Shown here one piece after another: positions 1 to 11,432 of a stretch of DNA of 64,000 bases (position 1 is its first letter; each line of letters opens with the position of its first letter). The stretch covers positions 17,459,699 through 17,523,698 of the forward strand of contig NC_043990.1 in NCBI RefSeq assembly GCF_902150065.1, given 5' to 3'. The notes beneath the pieces were generated by a model. That model had not been told where the DNA came from. It was given only the letters and a program-made list of their open reading frames with translations, and searched no databases. Origin of the DNA: Myripristis murdjan (taxonomy: Eukaryota; Chordata; Actinopteri; Holocentriformes; Holocentridae). A program made the position numbers and the translations under genes.

Positions 1-197
1 CTATACAAAAACAAGACATGTGCACAACAATTAACAAAAGAATCCTGTGTCATAATTTAAAAAAAATACACATCATTAAATAGGTTTTATTTTCTCAGCT
101 TTCAGCTTTTTAAACTTCATGTTGTAGCTCATCGTATTATACACCATGACACATAATCCGGTAAGGAGTTCAAGTATGACGTTACTGCCTCCCACAG

Positions 198-3100
198 TCC
201 CTGTAGTCTAGATCAAGGTGCCTTTGGGGTGGTGGAACTTATTTCCATCCCTACTAAGTCTAAAAAGGTAAAACAGGTTGGAGTTCTTATCTTCCAATTC
301 ATAACAGTTTTCCACTTCAATCCTGCTTTCATGTTTTCTCTGTTGGGGACTGTGTGTGTGTGTGTTCAGGTGAGAGAAGTAGCTGAGCAGTGTGTCCAGG
401 AGAAGATGTCGCACTGCCAGGTGCTGCTGGAGTGTGTGAGGCTCAGGAGCACCACAGGTGACCTGTCCCAGGACCCCGTGCTGCTCGAGCTGCAGAAGGA
501 GGAGCAGCTGGCCCAGCAGATCAGAGAGCTGGTCCAGAGCAAGATCAGCATTTTACTGGACAAACTGAGGTCAGAGAGAAATGTCTGTCATGCGCACTCA
601 TATTTAAGACAAAATAGGAAGTGCTGTCTTCTCAGAGTGTGCAGCCTCCTGTCGCATATCTCATCAGAATGGAGCACACAAAATCCAAACATATAATATG
701 ATCAAGCAGTTTATTAATACAAATACTCTATTCTGTATTTCTCAGTTGATGAAATTGCTATTACCTGAGTGATGCATTTTGATAATGTGTCAGATTTTGA
801 TCAATTTCCTTTGGCTTTTGTTCTTTCATCGTCATTATTTAGTTATTTGGGTTTTTAACATATGTCGAATGTCATGGCAGTAAATCCCACAGAGCTGAGC
901 GGAGATGAAATAAAATAATTTATATAGAGTAATGAAATGAAAAGATCTGTCCAAATTAAAGTAGTCATTCTGGAGAATAGCTCCTTTTAGAGTATTTTAA
1001 TGTCTAACAATCTGATGTGTCATATTTTACTTGTAAACCATCATTCTGCAAAGTAACTGGTAACTCCAGCCATAAGTTAAATGTAGTGGAGTAAAAAGGA
1101 CAGTATTTTACTCTGAGGTGTGGTGCAATGAAAGCATGCAGTCTAACAAAAATGGAAATTGTAAAGAGCCTGTACCTCAAAATTGTGCTCAGTTACAGGA
1201 CATGAGTGTTTGTACTTTCAGCCTGTGAACATATTTAATTGGAGTGTCTGTTTTTTGAAAAGTGCTTTATAAATAAATTTTATTATTATTTATTTATTAT
1301 ATTTAATTGGAGTGGGTATCAACAACAGATCACAGTTTCAGGGTGGATTCACTTGGTCATAAAACTAGTGACAATCTGAAGAAGTTCAAATGATTTGGAT
1401 ATATTTTTTAACAAACTGAAACTGATTACTCCCTGATCTCCAATCCCGCCCAGCTCTCTGAGAGAGATCCGCACTCAGCTGCAGCAGGAATACCAGGACA
1501 AGGGTGAAGCCATCAAGATCAACACCAAATGTGTGACCTATGACCCCAGCACCTTGGCCAACCATCACTATCCCGACCAAACCACCACAGGGTGAGTGTG
1601 TGAGGTTTGTGGTGATGCAGCCCATGTTGACACTTGTTGCTGACAGACAGACTTGTGTCAACTACAAGATGTTTGTCAAGCTCTGAAAAAGTGTTTTTCA
1701 GAAAAACATGTGAATATACTTGGGAATTTAGGATTGGCACATAATTTCAGGGATGCATCTGGCTTGGTAGGGATTTAAATGTGTGATCTCGCCCCATCAG
1801 ATCCTTAATTCCTTCTCCATGTTGCGTCTAGCACTCATAGCTATGATCAGTGGCTGTCCCGCTGCAGAAGCCTGAAGCAGACTGTGGACAAACTGCTGCA
1901 GGAGTGTTGCTCCTTCAGAGGGAACCTGAAGTACACACTGGCCAAGGTATCTGGCAACTACAGAGATGCCTTAGACATAGTATAAGTGAAATAACAAGTC
2001 AAATTTTGATTGGGCTCAATCAGCATGATGACAGAAACTAGGAAAAGAACCGGACTGGTCCTCTAGGTTGTCTACTCCAAACAGACAGTTATGTTTCTCT
2101 CTCATATCGGTGCTGGTGTGTGTGACCCCAACAGGTGAAGAACACCTTGGAGAGCCAGCGCAGTGCCACAGACCGCGTCCTGCGGCGGAGGATCAATGAG
2201 ATAGTCAGGGCCAAGGAGGTGCTGGAGTGGGAGAGGCACCAGGTCAGATATAGACAGAAAAATGCAATACCAGTGTATACCTATGGTGCATACAGGTATA
2301 CTTTTACATACTCTCATTTTTCTTATTTCTGCATGAGTTGTTGTAAGTACTATTGCAGGGTTAATGCACTTATTTTTACACATTGCAGTTTTTGTACAAA
2401 TTTCAAATGCACATATGTTTGCCTTTTTGTTTTCCCCTTCTATTTCTTATAATAGAATTTCTTCTATTTCCCTTTCTATTTCTTATAATTTCACTTATGC
2501 TTACAAGTATTTTTTCTCATGAATGAATTTGAGCAACTGCAACTGACCCAGTTTCCCCTTGGGGATCAAATATTACTGATTCTGATTCTGACAACAGGAT
2601 AGTAGTCATGATCATTTTGAAGAATCTTTGTTTTGATTTGTTCTTTTGATTGGTTTATTGAAATAGAGAGCATCAGTGTAGCAAACCTGAGATTGAGCTT
2701 TATTTCATTCCTCTGTGGTCCCTTCAGAAACCAGAACCCAGAAACCATAGCCAGACGTAGTTTAGTGTTTACTGTGAAATGGGATGTATCAAAATTAAGC
2801 CTTGTGTGATCTAAGGACAAGAGCCTGATTGTGTTTTCCCCTTTCTTTGTGGATAGTAGTAACCTGGACATTTCACATATTGTTTCATGCACATGCATCA
2901 TAGCTTAACTCACCATTTTGTGACCTTTTGACCCTGTTGATCTGCAGGTGAATGTCACCATCACGGATCTGGTGGAGGAGAAGCGACAGGTGGAGGCTCA
3001 GCTCATGAACTGTGAATCCACCATGCAGCTGGCCCAGTCCCGCCTGGATATCCTCACACAGAGGCCCGGCCGCGAGCTCTGCCTGGACCAGGTTAGTGTT

Positions 3101-3743
3101 TCAGCAAGGTGGCCGTCAGCGGAGTTTTATTTCAGGCAACTGGATTCAGCTTTGGTTTAGTTGCAAATGAAGCCCCACATGGCTTGCAGTTCCATTCTTC
3201 TTGTTTTGATTATTGTTACTGTGGAGAAACTGCGATGCCTTCAGTTTTCCTCTATTCCTCCTCCAGCCTCAGATCAGCCTAATGAGTGAAGCTGATAATC
3301 TGGCCAAGGTTGCATCTGGACTGCGCATGAAACTGCAACTCACCCAGTAAGTTTTTTTTTTTCCCACCTGGGTCACAGTTTCCAGTCTCATCGATGCCTC
3401 AAGCAACATTTCTCCTATCTAGTAACATCAAAGGATAACCCAGATATTGTCAACTCATGCCACACCTTTGCATATTCTTCACATTTCATTTTCTTCATTA
3501 AATTGCTCATTCATCATTATGTGAATTATCATTTGTAGGCAGACCCTGCAGCCTGAATACAGGAGCCTGTACATCCTGGAGGACCAGCTGGCTGACAAAG
3601 CCCGTGCCCTGGATGTGGACCTGAGGTGCCAGAGCCTGTGCCAGCGTCACCTGCCTGTGTGTGGCTCCACTGCGGTCATTACCAACAAGACCGAGCCCCA
3701 CCCGGCCCCTGGCCACCTGCAGCCCTGGTCCTCCCTGCACTAG
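198..3743 (+). CDS. tektin-family protein, divergent (candidate tektl1/ccdc105), 5' end outside window
   Basis: Coding exons read as 370-569, 1454-1591, 1832-1946, 2135-2242, 2948-3091, 3267-3346 and 3539-3743 (TAG). All splice at AG/GT and stay in frame, giving 329 residues. A further upstream exon at 198-267 is open in the right phase (cag before, gtaaaa after) but is less certain. Earlier exons and the start codon lie left of the window. The product is almost wholly charged coiled coil. It carries RPGRELCLD (3062-3088), a 6-of-9 match to the tektin signature RPNVELCRD, followed by a helical segment and the tektin-like LADKARALDVD before the C terminus. Tektins are filament proteins inside axonemal doublet microtubules and act in cilia and sperm flagella. 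The variant signature and the short tail (stop soon after HLPVCGST) suggest the tektin-like 1 group rather than tektins 1-5. The family is well supported; the orthologue name is inference. Confidence 0.8.
1255..1312 (+). repeat. SINE/LINE-type 3' tail relic
   Basis: The stretch reads as gaaaagtgctttataaataaa followed by an irregular ATT run. This is the usual end of fish tRNA-derived SINEs and of L2-like elements. No body can be seen upstream. It lies in an intron of the tektin-like gene. Confidence 0.4.
2380..2592 (+). repeat. LINE 3'-end relic
   Basis: A T-rich segment ends in cccagtttccccttgggga, then tcaaatattactgattctg and a second attctg unit. This is the degenerate form of the fish non-LTR tail 'tttccccttggggatcaataaagtattctg'. 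It is intronic in the tektin-like gene, and no reverse transcriptase coding is left. Confidence 0.5.
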
Positions 3744-3804
3744 AGCCCAGTGAAGTCCAGCAGCATGTAGCCATGTCATCTACTGCATTTGGAGCTGCAA
3801 ATGT

Positions 3805-3810
3805 AATAAA
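3805..3810 (+). terminator. poly(A) signal of the tektin-like gene
   Basis: A canonical AATAAA lies 62 bases after the stop codon. The 3'UTR is therefore very short and ends near 3830. Confidence 0.65.
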
Positions 3811-3830
3811 AACAAGCATTATCTGCAAGC

Positions 3831-4627
3831 ATTAAAAAAAAGTCATTCTGTGCATTTCTTTGCTTTCATTTGTAAATGGTTGACATGTTTGCTTTATGCT
3901 GGATAATATTTGTGATGTATTTCTGTATCACAGAACTGTCTCAAATGCATCACTGAGTTACAGTAGTTACAATAACAGTAACATTCAAATCAAGACCAAA
4001 AAAAACATTCTGTGCATCTCATTTCTTTCACTTAGGCATCAAGTGGTCTGCATTTACTTATTTATTTATTTACTTGTTTAATGATGAACAAGATATGCAT
4101 CACAAACATTAAATACGCTTTTGCAAACTGTCCAAAAACGTAGTCTATTTGTAGCCCGAATGATGGTATCAATCACTTGAACTTGTTTGACACTAGAAAT
4201 GTCCTTCCCTCTTTTGCACTTTTGTGCTTAAATGTTATTTAGCCACTTAATTCCCATGTTTTTACCTGCAGTCAAGTCCCCTTGATAGTCCAGTGCGCAT
4301 GACAAGAGTCACAGGGCCATTAGTATCACCAACATGACTGAGCCACAGAAACACACAGAGGTGTTTGGAGCACAATGCGGGGGCGTTGCTGTGGCCTGAC
4401 TCTGACACTCACAGCTTGTCCCAGGGTGTCACCTCTTCAGCCGGGTCAGATTTATTGTGGCAACGGGCCTTGGCAACGCACCGAGTCCATGGAGTCCGTG
4501 TCTGTCAAGGAATGCGCCCGCCTCACCAACTCCTTACGTCAATACCCCGCGAAACATTTACTGAATTGTAATAAATAGCATTTATGATTTTTTATGTGCT
4601 ATTTTACGTCGTTTGTGCGGGTTGAAC
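3831..4627 (+). promoter_or_regulatory. intergenic gap with stmnd1 promoter and 5'UTR
   Basis: About 800 bases separate the tektin-like poly(A) site from the stmnd1 start codon. The left half is AT-rich with nothing recognisable. The part after 4260 is less AT-rich. It has two GGCAAC half-sites (4459-4464 and 4472-4477), as found in RFX X-boxes, but no full palindromic X-box. No TATA box is evident. The transcription start cannot be fixed from sequence alone. Confidence 0.45.
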
Positions 4628-5130
4628 ATGGGATGCGGCAGCTCCAAAACCACCGCGGTGCAGCCGGTGAGATCCGGCGAGTTGGAGGGAGACGAGGTAA
4701 GCTCCGTGTCACTACAGCTTCAGTATGGAGCAAATGAAAACTGATACTGATTTTAATCAGCCTGCATTTGACATGCTCTTTACAGCCCCTTATCAAACTT
4801 AGAAATACGTAGTGATTTGACGCACTTTTACGCTGCTTGCCGCCAACTCCTAATATCCCGCAACGATTCCTAATAAAAGTCATGATATAATGGCGCCAGT
4901 AATTGGAAAATTAATGCCTTAACAAGCAAACATTTCACTGACTTTGTGAGGGTGTGTTTAAGTACTGAGGAGTTACAGTAGTTACAATAAAATCAGTAAT
5001 ATGTCAATATTGCGCAAGGTGATCCAAAATCTAATGGGCTCATCTGCTGTGTATAGGGAGAACCCGGTGTGTAAGTATCAAATGTTGTATTTTATACTGT
5101 TTATGTTTCATTTTGTTCAAAAGAATGTGT

Positions 5131-5168
<38 letters not shown>

Positions 5169-7090
5169 ACACACATGTCACCATGACAGCTTAATAGCCC
5201 GCATACCAGGCACCTGATGTGGCGGGACATAAAGCTGTTCCTCCAGTGCAACAGTTTTATAGAAAAGAGGAGCCCCAGGGCTTACTTCAGGCCAAGGATG
5301 CAGTTAAAAAGCCTTTATTAGTTTTGGGCATATCAAAGTTTTAAAAAAAAAAATTAATTAATTAAAAAAAAAAAAAAAAAATCACATAAGGAACTGGTTT
5401 TAACCCACACTGGCTCTTACTCAGGGCGTGGCTGGAAAGAGAAGTCGTGATTCTTTATATAGACAGTTACTGGCCAAGAGGTCAAATTACTACCAGCATA
5501 TCACATAATAAATATACCACAAGTAGGTCATGTGGAAAAGACGTTAATAGACAGTAATATTTAGAACCATAACAACAAACAACATCAATAAAAGGACTAA
5601 GTCTGATTACAAAAAAGATACACCATAGCATCAAACTTAAAAATACATTAAGTCTTTCTCTAAAGTCATTTTTTGAGATGATCATCGCCACTGATAGACT
5701 GATCCACAAACTTAACACTCTCAAAAGGCTGTCCTTGCTGTTATGACAGTTATTAAAATCATATGCCATAGGGTAATCTGCATTATCGATTAGTATGGCA
5801 TATTTGTTTTCTGCCACTCGATGTTTAAAACACCTCTTAGTGCTAAGTAAGTAAGCCCAGGGGCTCGTATTTTCAAGAGTTGACTTTTTTGACTTCAAAA
5901 GCACCTTGCATTTACCTGGAATTTGCTACTTTACAACTGCGAGCACCCGGTATTTTCTCCTTTTGCAACATTTTCATAGTCAGGCTTGCGTCAGGTTTTC
6001 CTTATCTGTAGTCTGTCTGTGTCCTGCCAGGAGGAGACGGCGAGCAAACATGGCGGTCGGGGAGACTCAGCGGTGTCAAAGGGCACCACAGACAGCGGGG
6101 TGGTGATGGAGAACAAAGAGATCTCCATGTTACCTGGAGCCGTGCCCATGAAACTCCCTCCACTGACAGGTGTGTGAGTGTGTGTGAGAGAGAGGGGAAG
6201 GGGCAGAGAGAAAGACAGAGGACAAGATAGTCAGTGTGTCTGAGTGCACAAAACTCAGCTTCATTTTCATTCAATATTTTTTCTCACAGTTCAGAAAATC
6301 ATGAGTGTGTATGGTGTTTCTTTGCCTCCCTGCAGCCAGCCCAGGCCTGCTGCGGCGGGACAGTCCGGTGGCGGAGCGTCCCAAGTCCAGTGAGATCCTG
6401 GAGCAGCTGCTGAACCAGGGCATCATCCCAGTGGGCCAGCCCAGAGAGAGTGGCAGCAAGGCTGGGGAGGCTTACAACATCATGGTGGGTACCTATAGTC
6501 AAAACGGGTGACACAGTCCCTTATATTCCACTAATTACCTGCCGTCCTCCTAAAGGTGGAATTTCACCTGGCTGACGATGATATTCAGGCTTGGCAGGTC
6601 TGAGTGGACTGTGATGCTGAGGTGACAGAGTTCAGAAAGTTCACCTGTAGATCTGGTTTTTTTTTTTTTTTTTTTTTTTCAGGACTTTTAAAAGGTATCG
6701 AACAGGGACCTTTTAAATGCACCTTATTTATTATACAGGAAAAAGTGTAAAGGCAACATCATTAAAATGTGTTACAGTCAAACTGGCCAGTTTTGCAGCA
6801 GGTTCCTGTTCTTCAGCACAATAGAAGACAAAGTCCCATCCCACAAGCCTTGTGACAGAATCCCTCCAAAGCTTTCTACCTTGTCTCTCTTCCTACCTTC
6901 TCCCTGTGCTTTCCCTAAAATAAAGATATATAGCTTGACTAGAGGTGCAGGGCATGTGATAGCACCTCGCACTGAACTGTTTTCCATCCTTTAAGACTGA
7001 TGTTTGGTCATTTCAGTGACCTCAGACACATTCATTTTAAGTGCAATCACCTGTAACGTTGAGATTGTGAGCTCTCTGTCTCATCTCTCT

Positions 7091-7138
<48 letters not shown>

Positions 7139-7274
7139 CAGCTGGATGACGGGGAGGTGCCCAAGCGAAGGCCTCCTGCCAGACTGGAGTCCCTGAAGGC
7201 CAGAAAGGAGCAGGTTCCCAACAGCAGAGAGGCCATCGACCAAAAGATGAGACTGGCTGAAGAGAGACGCAAGG

Positions 7275-7317
<43 letters not shown>

Positions 7318-7853
7318 TGCATGCGCGCATGTGTGGTCATGAGTTTCATTACCTCCTTCCTTCCCTTACATCATCCGCCCCCTTGCTCCTCTTGCAGTTA
7401 AGGGAAGAAGACCTCAAGATGCGACTGAGGACCAAGTCGGCCCATGTCCGCGGCCCCGCCCCCTCCAGCACATTCACCCCTGTGGAGGAGTTGCAGAAAC
7501 CCCTTACCCCTGAGCCACCTTGCACTTCAGAGAGCCATGAGGACTCGCAAGATCCCCCACTACACACCAAGGTTAGAGAGGCGGCCGAGGGCAGAGAGGG
7601 GGTGAGAGAGGCTGCAGGTGACGGCAGGGAGGGGGGAGGAGGGAGCAGAGAGGACAGGAGGACAGAGGGAGATGAAGGAGAGGGGAGCAGAGGTGATGTA
7701 GGAGGGGACAGGGAGAGCGGGGATGGCGGCGCGCTCCAGGAGGAGGTGTCCCGGGTGGAGGAGCTCAAGGCAGGTCAGCTCCTCACAGCGTCAGGGGAGC
7801 TGGAGAGCGACTCCACCTTTCTATATGCAGTGGAGGATGAGCAGATATTTTAA
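4628..7853 (+). CDS. stmnd1: stathmin domain-containing protein 1
   Basis: Exons are 4628-4696, 6031-6169, 6336-6484, 7142-7273 and 7398-7853 (TAA), 314 residues. The start MGCGSSK is a strong N-myristoylation signal (Gly2) with a palmitoylatable Cys3, so membrane anchoring is expected, as in neuronal stathmins. Residues from about 80 (SSEILEQLLNQGIIP) through the exon 4/5 helix (LESLKARKEQ to LREEDLKMRL) form the stathmin-like, potentially tubulin-binding region. The last exon then adds an acidic, Gly/Arg/Glu-rich low-complexity tail of about 120 residues ending VEDEQIF. The downstream neighbours rbm24 and cap2 match the order around human STMND1 on 6p22.3, which supports the name. Exon 4 (132 bases, phase 0 on both sides) sits directly between two TG microsatellites. 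Intron 1 holds a Penelope-like relic. The function of this family member is poorly known; tubulin binding is inferred from the domain. Confidence 0.9.
5134..5175. repeat. (CA)n microsatellite
   Basis: A CA run of about 20 units with one ACAT interruption, in stmnd1 intron 1. Confidence 0.95.
5205..5905 (-). mobile_element. Penelope-like element relic (Neptune-type), 3' part
   Basis: On the - strand a broken reading frame (about 5904-5482) resembles the C-terminal GIY-YIG endonuclease region of fish Penelope-like retroelements. The segment from TKRCFKHRVAENKYAI to NADYPMAYDF is the best match to the usual 'TRIxEHKxAI...YPVAxHF' pattern. It is followed on the same strand by a noncoding tail with aataaaggctttttaactgc, typical of these elements. 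Only the 3' part remains. The copy is clearly a fossil with several breaks, inserted in stmnd1 intron 1. Confidence 0.6.
7094..7137 (+). repeat. (TG)22 abutting the stmnd1 exon 4 acceptor
   Basis: A pure TG run replaces the usual polypyrimidine tract. Only CC separates it from the AG of the acceptor at 7141. Confidence 0.95.
7278..7316 (+). repeat. (TG)n abutting the stmnd1 exon 4 donor
   Basis: A TG run begins four bases after the GT of the exon 4 donor (gtactgtgtg). It mirrors the run on the acceptor side. Confidence 0.95.
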
Positions 7854-8503
7854 CTCGACACATGGAGGAGTCATATCCATCAGCACTGAGAGAAAGAGAG
7901 AGAGAGATACTTCCTTTTGCACGACCAAGTGGGGCTTCCAGTTCCTATCTCTGTAAAAATAAATCACTTTGATTTGGCAGAAACTGAATTTAAATGAACT
8001 GATTAGCTTCGATTGGCCCTGCAGTAGAAACCAGGCTAATGTGAGACTGGGCTGTGCATCTTCTCATGAGGAAAAAGCATAATTTCAGAATAGCAGCAAA
8101 GTGCGTTAGTCCATAAACTGTTGTGGTAATAAGTTAGCCGGGTAATAAACATAAAGGGATATGAGGGTTTACTTTCCAAAGCAATAAAATGGTGTATTAA
8201 AATTGATGAATGCTGTAATATAACCAAGCTCAATGTACTTGCCAACATACCAAACTGATTTGAATGAGATGTTTGTTGTACATTCATTTGTGAAATGTCA
8301 TTGTTCAGTTTTTTATGAGAAGGGTGTTCTTTTATGTGGACACAAGATGGCGCTGTTTCAATTGGATAAAGAGACATTATGGCCTGTGAAGTGGATACAC
8401 CTCCTTTAAGATAAGCTGTTAAGAGCGTTTTTGTTTTTTTTTTTCAACATGAAAAGGTGCCTTGTTTTAAACAGTGGTATGTGAAAAGAGGTTCTTATTC
8501 ATC

Positions 8504-8509
8504 AATAAA
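8504..8509 (+). terminator. poly(A) signal of stmnd1
   Basis: AATAAA followed by a T-rich stretch, 650 bases after the stop codon. The 3'UTR 7854 to about 8530 shows no other coding signal. Confidence 0.65.
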
Positions 8510-8529
8510 GTTTCAATATTTCCCTACTT

Positions 8530-11150
8530 GCTTTTCTTTCTGAATGGTGTGTGAGAGAGAGCAGGTGTTCAGCTTTTGTTCAGCCAGAATCCCAATAACT
8601 TCATGCGGTGATCTTGCTTATTATAGTCAATTTTGTCTTTTAGAATTTAGTTTGGGTTTTTGTCTGAGGCGGGAGAAGAGAGCCTGACTGGAAATGTGGG
8701 TGACCTTGGTGTGACTGTGTTGTGGCTATTCAGCTGTTTCAGTGACCCTTGACCTTTAGGTTTTCCAACAGGTGCCTGCTGAGGCCAAATGGCAAACAAG
8801 CACTAACTCATGGTACAGCCTCTCTTCTCAGGCAAATCAGCCTTTGTCTTTTATAAAAGAGCCTTGTAACGAGTACAACATCATGGCATAAATGTTTGAA
8901 GTAGCTGACAAACAGGGGAATCTAGTTCATAGTCAATGGCAATCCATATTATATGTTTAATTTTATTATGTAGCATGTGGTGTATAGTTTCTGTTTCCTC
9001 TGCGGGAAAGCCTTTGTGCATGTGATCTCCGAGCCACAAGCCGCTGCTTTGAGCATTTCTAAATGTTATTGGAAAAACGTATAAGATAACCTTTGGATAA
9101 TAGAGCCAAAGCCTGTCATTGTAAAGGTAAGAGGATTCAGACTAGTCAGCATGCTGCACACGAACGGAGACAACAAGAGGACGCAACCTGACCGGATCCC
9201 CATTGTTGAGGCTGGGAAACTCGATATTGGCCCCTTTTTTTTACCACCAGCCCACTCCAACTTTAAAGAGCGTGTGGACACATAAATAAAACAGCGAGTG
9301 AGCCGCGACACCGCAAAAGACGCTCTATCAGGTTGCGTCCACCAGCAGAGACCAAGAAACATTTATTTGTGGTCAGATGTCCTGCAGGGACATGTCACAT
9401 TCTGGTTATATAACATAGGCACTGGGCTGACCATAGCCTTGCCTATAAGGGTGTAGTTTTCACTGGAGGGTCGAGCACAAGTTGCAAGAAATGTATTGGG
9501 AAGCCGTGCGTAAAAACGCACCAAGGGACAATTTAGGAGTAGGCGATATTCCCTTTAATCTGTGTGTGTCAGTTTGGTGACCTGAGAGTAATAACCAAAA
9601 AATACTCGTTAGTCATCAGTAATCGATTCACTTGCCCCGTCTAATGATATTAGATGCAGGGACTTTCCCGCATGGAGTTTTGTGAATTGAGGTCCCCGGC
9701 AACATGCTTCACTGGCATCCCAGCAGCTGTTTTGACAACAGGAAGAAAAATGACAGCGAGTCGTGTTCGCGCTGCAAATTCGGCGGCTCATCGTGTTACC
9801 AGCAACAGGACACACATATGCAGGCCGGCTGCAGGACACAGGAACACAGGGCTCCTCGAAGCGGAGCCGTCATGAATGATTTACAGCAAAGTCCCCGATC
9901 ACATTACAGAGGATAAATTACCCATCCTGGCTGTTTAAAAAGCTCCTCTGGAAAAAAAAAAAAAAGAGCCCACCGTGGAATGAGACCAAGCACCGCTCCA
10001 GAACTTATTTCCATTCAAAAACTCTTGATATCAATCCAATTGATCTATTTACTGATCTTTATCTTCGGGCTACCCATCATTGTCTCCATGCGTGGCAGCT
10101 TACTGTTACTCCACTCATTAAATTAATAGTGAAATTAATAATGAAAATGAAACATATGACCAATACTCATCCCTGTACATTAGCCTATTCACAGCTGTTA
10201 ATTGTGCTATTTTATATTGACTGACTATACACTGAAACTTAAGTATTCCACTGGGGGAAACAATGCTTTGTGAGGTGGTGCTTTATTAAATGGCACCGTG
10301 CCTTTGCCAGTCCGTCGGCCAAACCTGTGTGAGCCCCCCCGCCCCTCCCCATGACGGCTGTCCCTCAGGGCAGCTCCGTCCAGAGGAACCCCAAACCACA
10401 CCTGTCAGTCTGCATGCCCCTGGCTGCACTGCTGGCCCTGTGACACGCTTTTATGTTTCTATAATGTGTCTGTCCTCTGTCCCGGGACTCCTGTCTCATC
10501 ACATCAGGACACTGACACTCTGTTGATGCACCTTGCCAATAGTTGGGAGACAGGAAGATTGTGGTATTTTACTTAGCCTAAACAAACATAAAACATATTC
10601 TTACTTGTTCAAAAGGCCCACATATCAATTCTCTAGCTGTGAGAGAACGTTATCACACGTTTCTGATGGAAAATAGGAATTAAGTCATGGCAGCTGGTAG
10701 TTTATAGCTTAACTAGGTCCGAGTTTTATCTACTTTCCTCATAACGGAGAGCAAACATCAAACAAAAATCATCAGAAATGTTTTTGGAGGACTTCAGATA
10801 ACCACATCCTGTCCCACTCAGCATCATCTGTGCGTTTGGTGATCTGCTCTAAAAACTTCTGGAACAAATAACATCCTCAGTCAGAGCTCCTCTTTGTTCC
10901 CAGTACAATTATTATGAGGAGGTCTTAGTCTGTTTTCTTTCAAATAACATTAGCTGCACAGACTGTGGGTTCGTATGCCAGGGTTTTGCCCCACCGCAGG
11001 GTTTACTGACCCGACACCTCTCATCTTTTTCTTCCTCTGAAGAAGCTGCAGCAGTCGGCAGGCTTCCCAGCTGTTTGCCTGCTGGTGGGCGGGCAGAAGC
11101 GGACTGGCTGGGTGGAGTTAGGAGCAGCGCTTTTAGCAATGGGTCCGAAA
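8530..11150. other. intergenic region stmnd1-rbm24
   Basis: About 2.6 kb with no gene I can support. It includes a 13-base inverted repeat (9179-9191 and 9328-9340) around a 136-base core, a short A run near 9950-9965, and C-rich sequence near 10325-10440. Open frames here are short, lack family resemblance and lack plausible splice partners. The region may hold rbm24 enhancers, but nothing in the sequence proves it. Confidence 0.5.
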
Positions 11151-11432
11151 CCTATTTAGTTAGACAGCAGAGTTACCAAGTAGAGCTGGAAACACCTGAT
11201 GATCTTTTTGGGACAATCCGCTCCATAGGACACCCGTTTTAACTGTCGGAAGATAAATCTACCTCCAGTCTTCATTTTCGTCGAGTGTTGTCTCACATTT
11301 TTTCCTCTTCTGAAGAAGTACAGCCAGTTGCTCTCTCTCTCTATCTCTCCAAAGCATTATTGATAACTTATTGATAAGGAGACATTGCACTATTCTTTTT
11401 ATTGTTGATATTCCTTGTATTTTGCACTAAAG
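11150..11432 (+). promoter_or_regulatory. rbm24: rbm24 promoter / 5'UTR
   Basis: This is the sequence just before the rbm24 start. It includes the E-boxes CACCTG (near 11193) and CAGTTG (near 11324), and a CT-rich run at 11333-11350. E-boxes fit a gene expressed in muscle and heart under myogenic factors, but they are too common to be proof. No clear TATA box is seen and the start site is not fixed. Confidence 0.4.

Noticed and set aside
1-197. Leftmost bases of the window searched for a tektin-like exon or start
   Set aside because: AT-rich with stops in all frames. It reads as intron.
7004-7349. Several open frames on both strands around 7.0-7.35 kb
   Set aside because: They are translations of the TG microsatellites flanking stmnd1 exon 4, or shadows of that exon.
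7349-7768. Open frame of 139 residues on -, rich in Ser and Pro
   Set aside because: It is the antisense shadow of the Gly/Arg/Glu-rich last exon of stmnd1.
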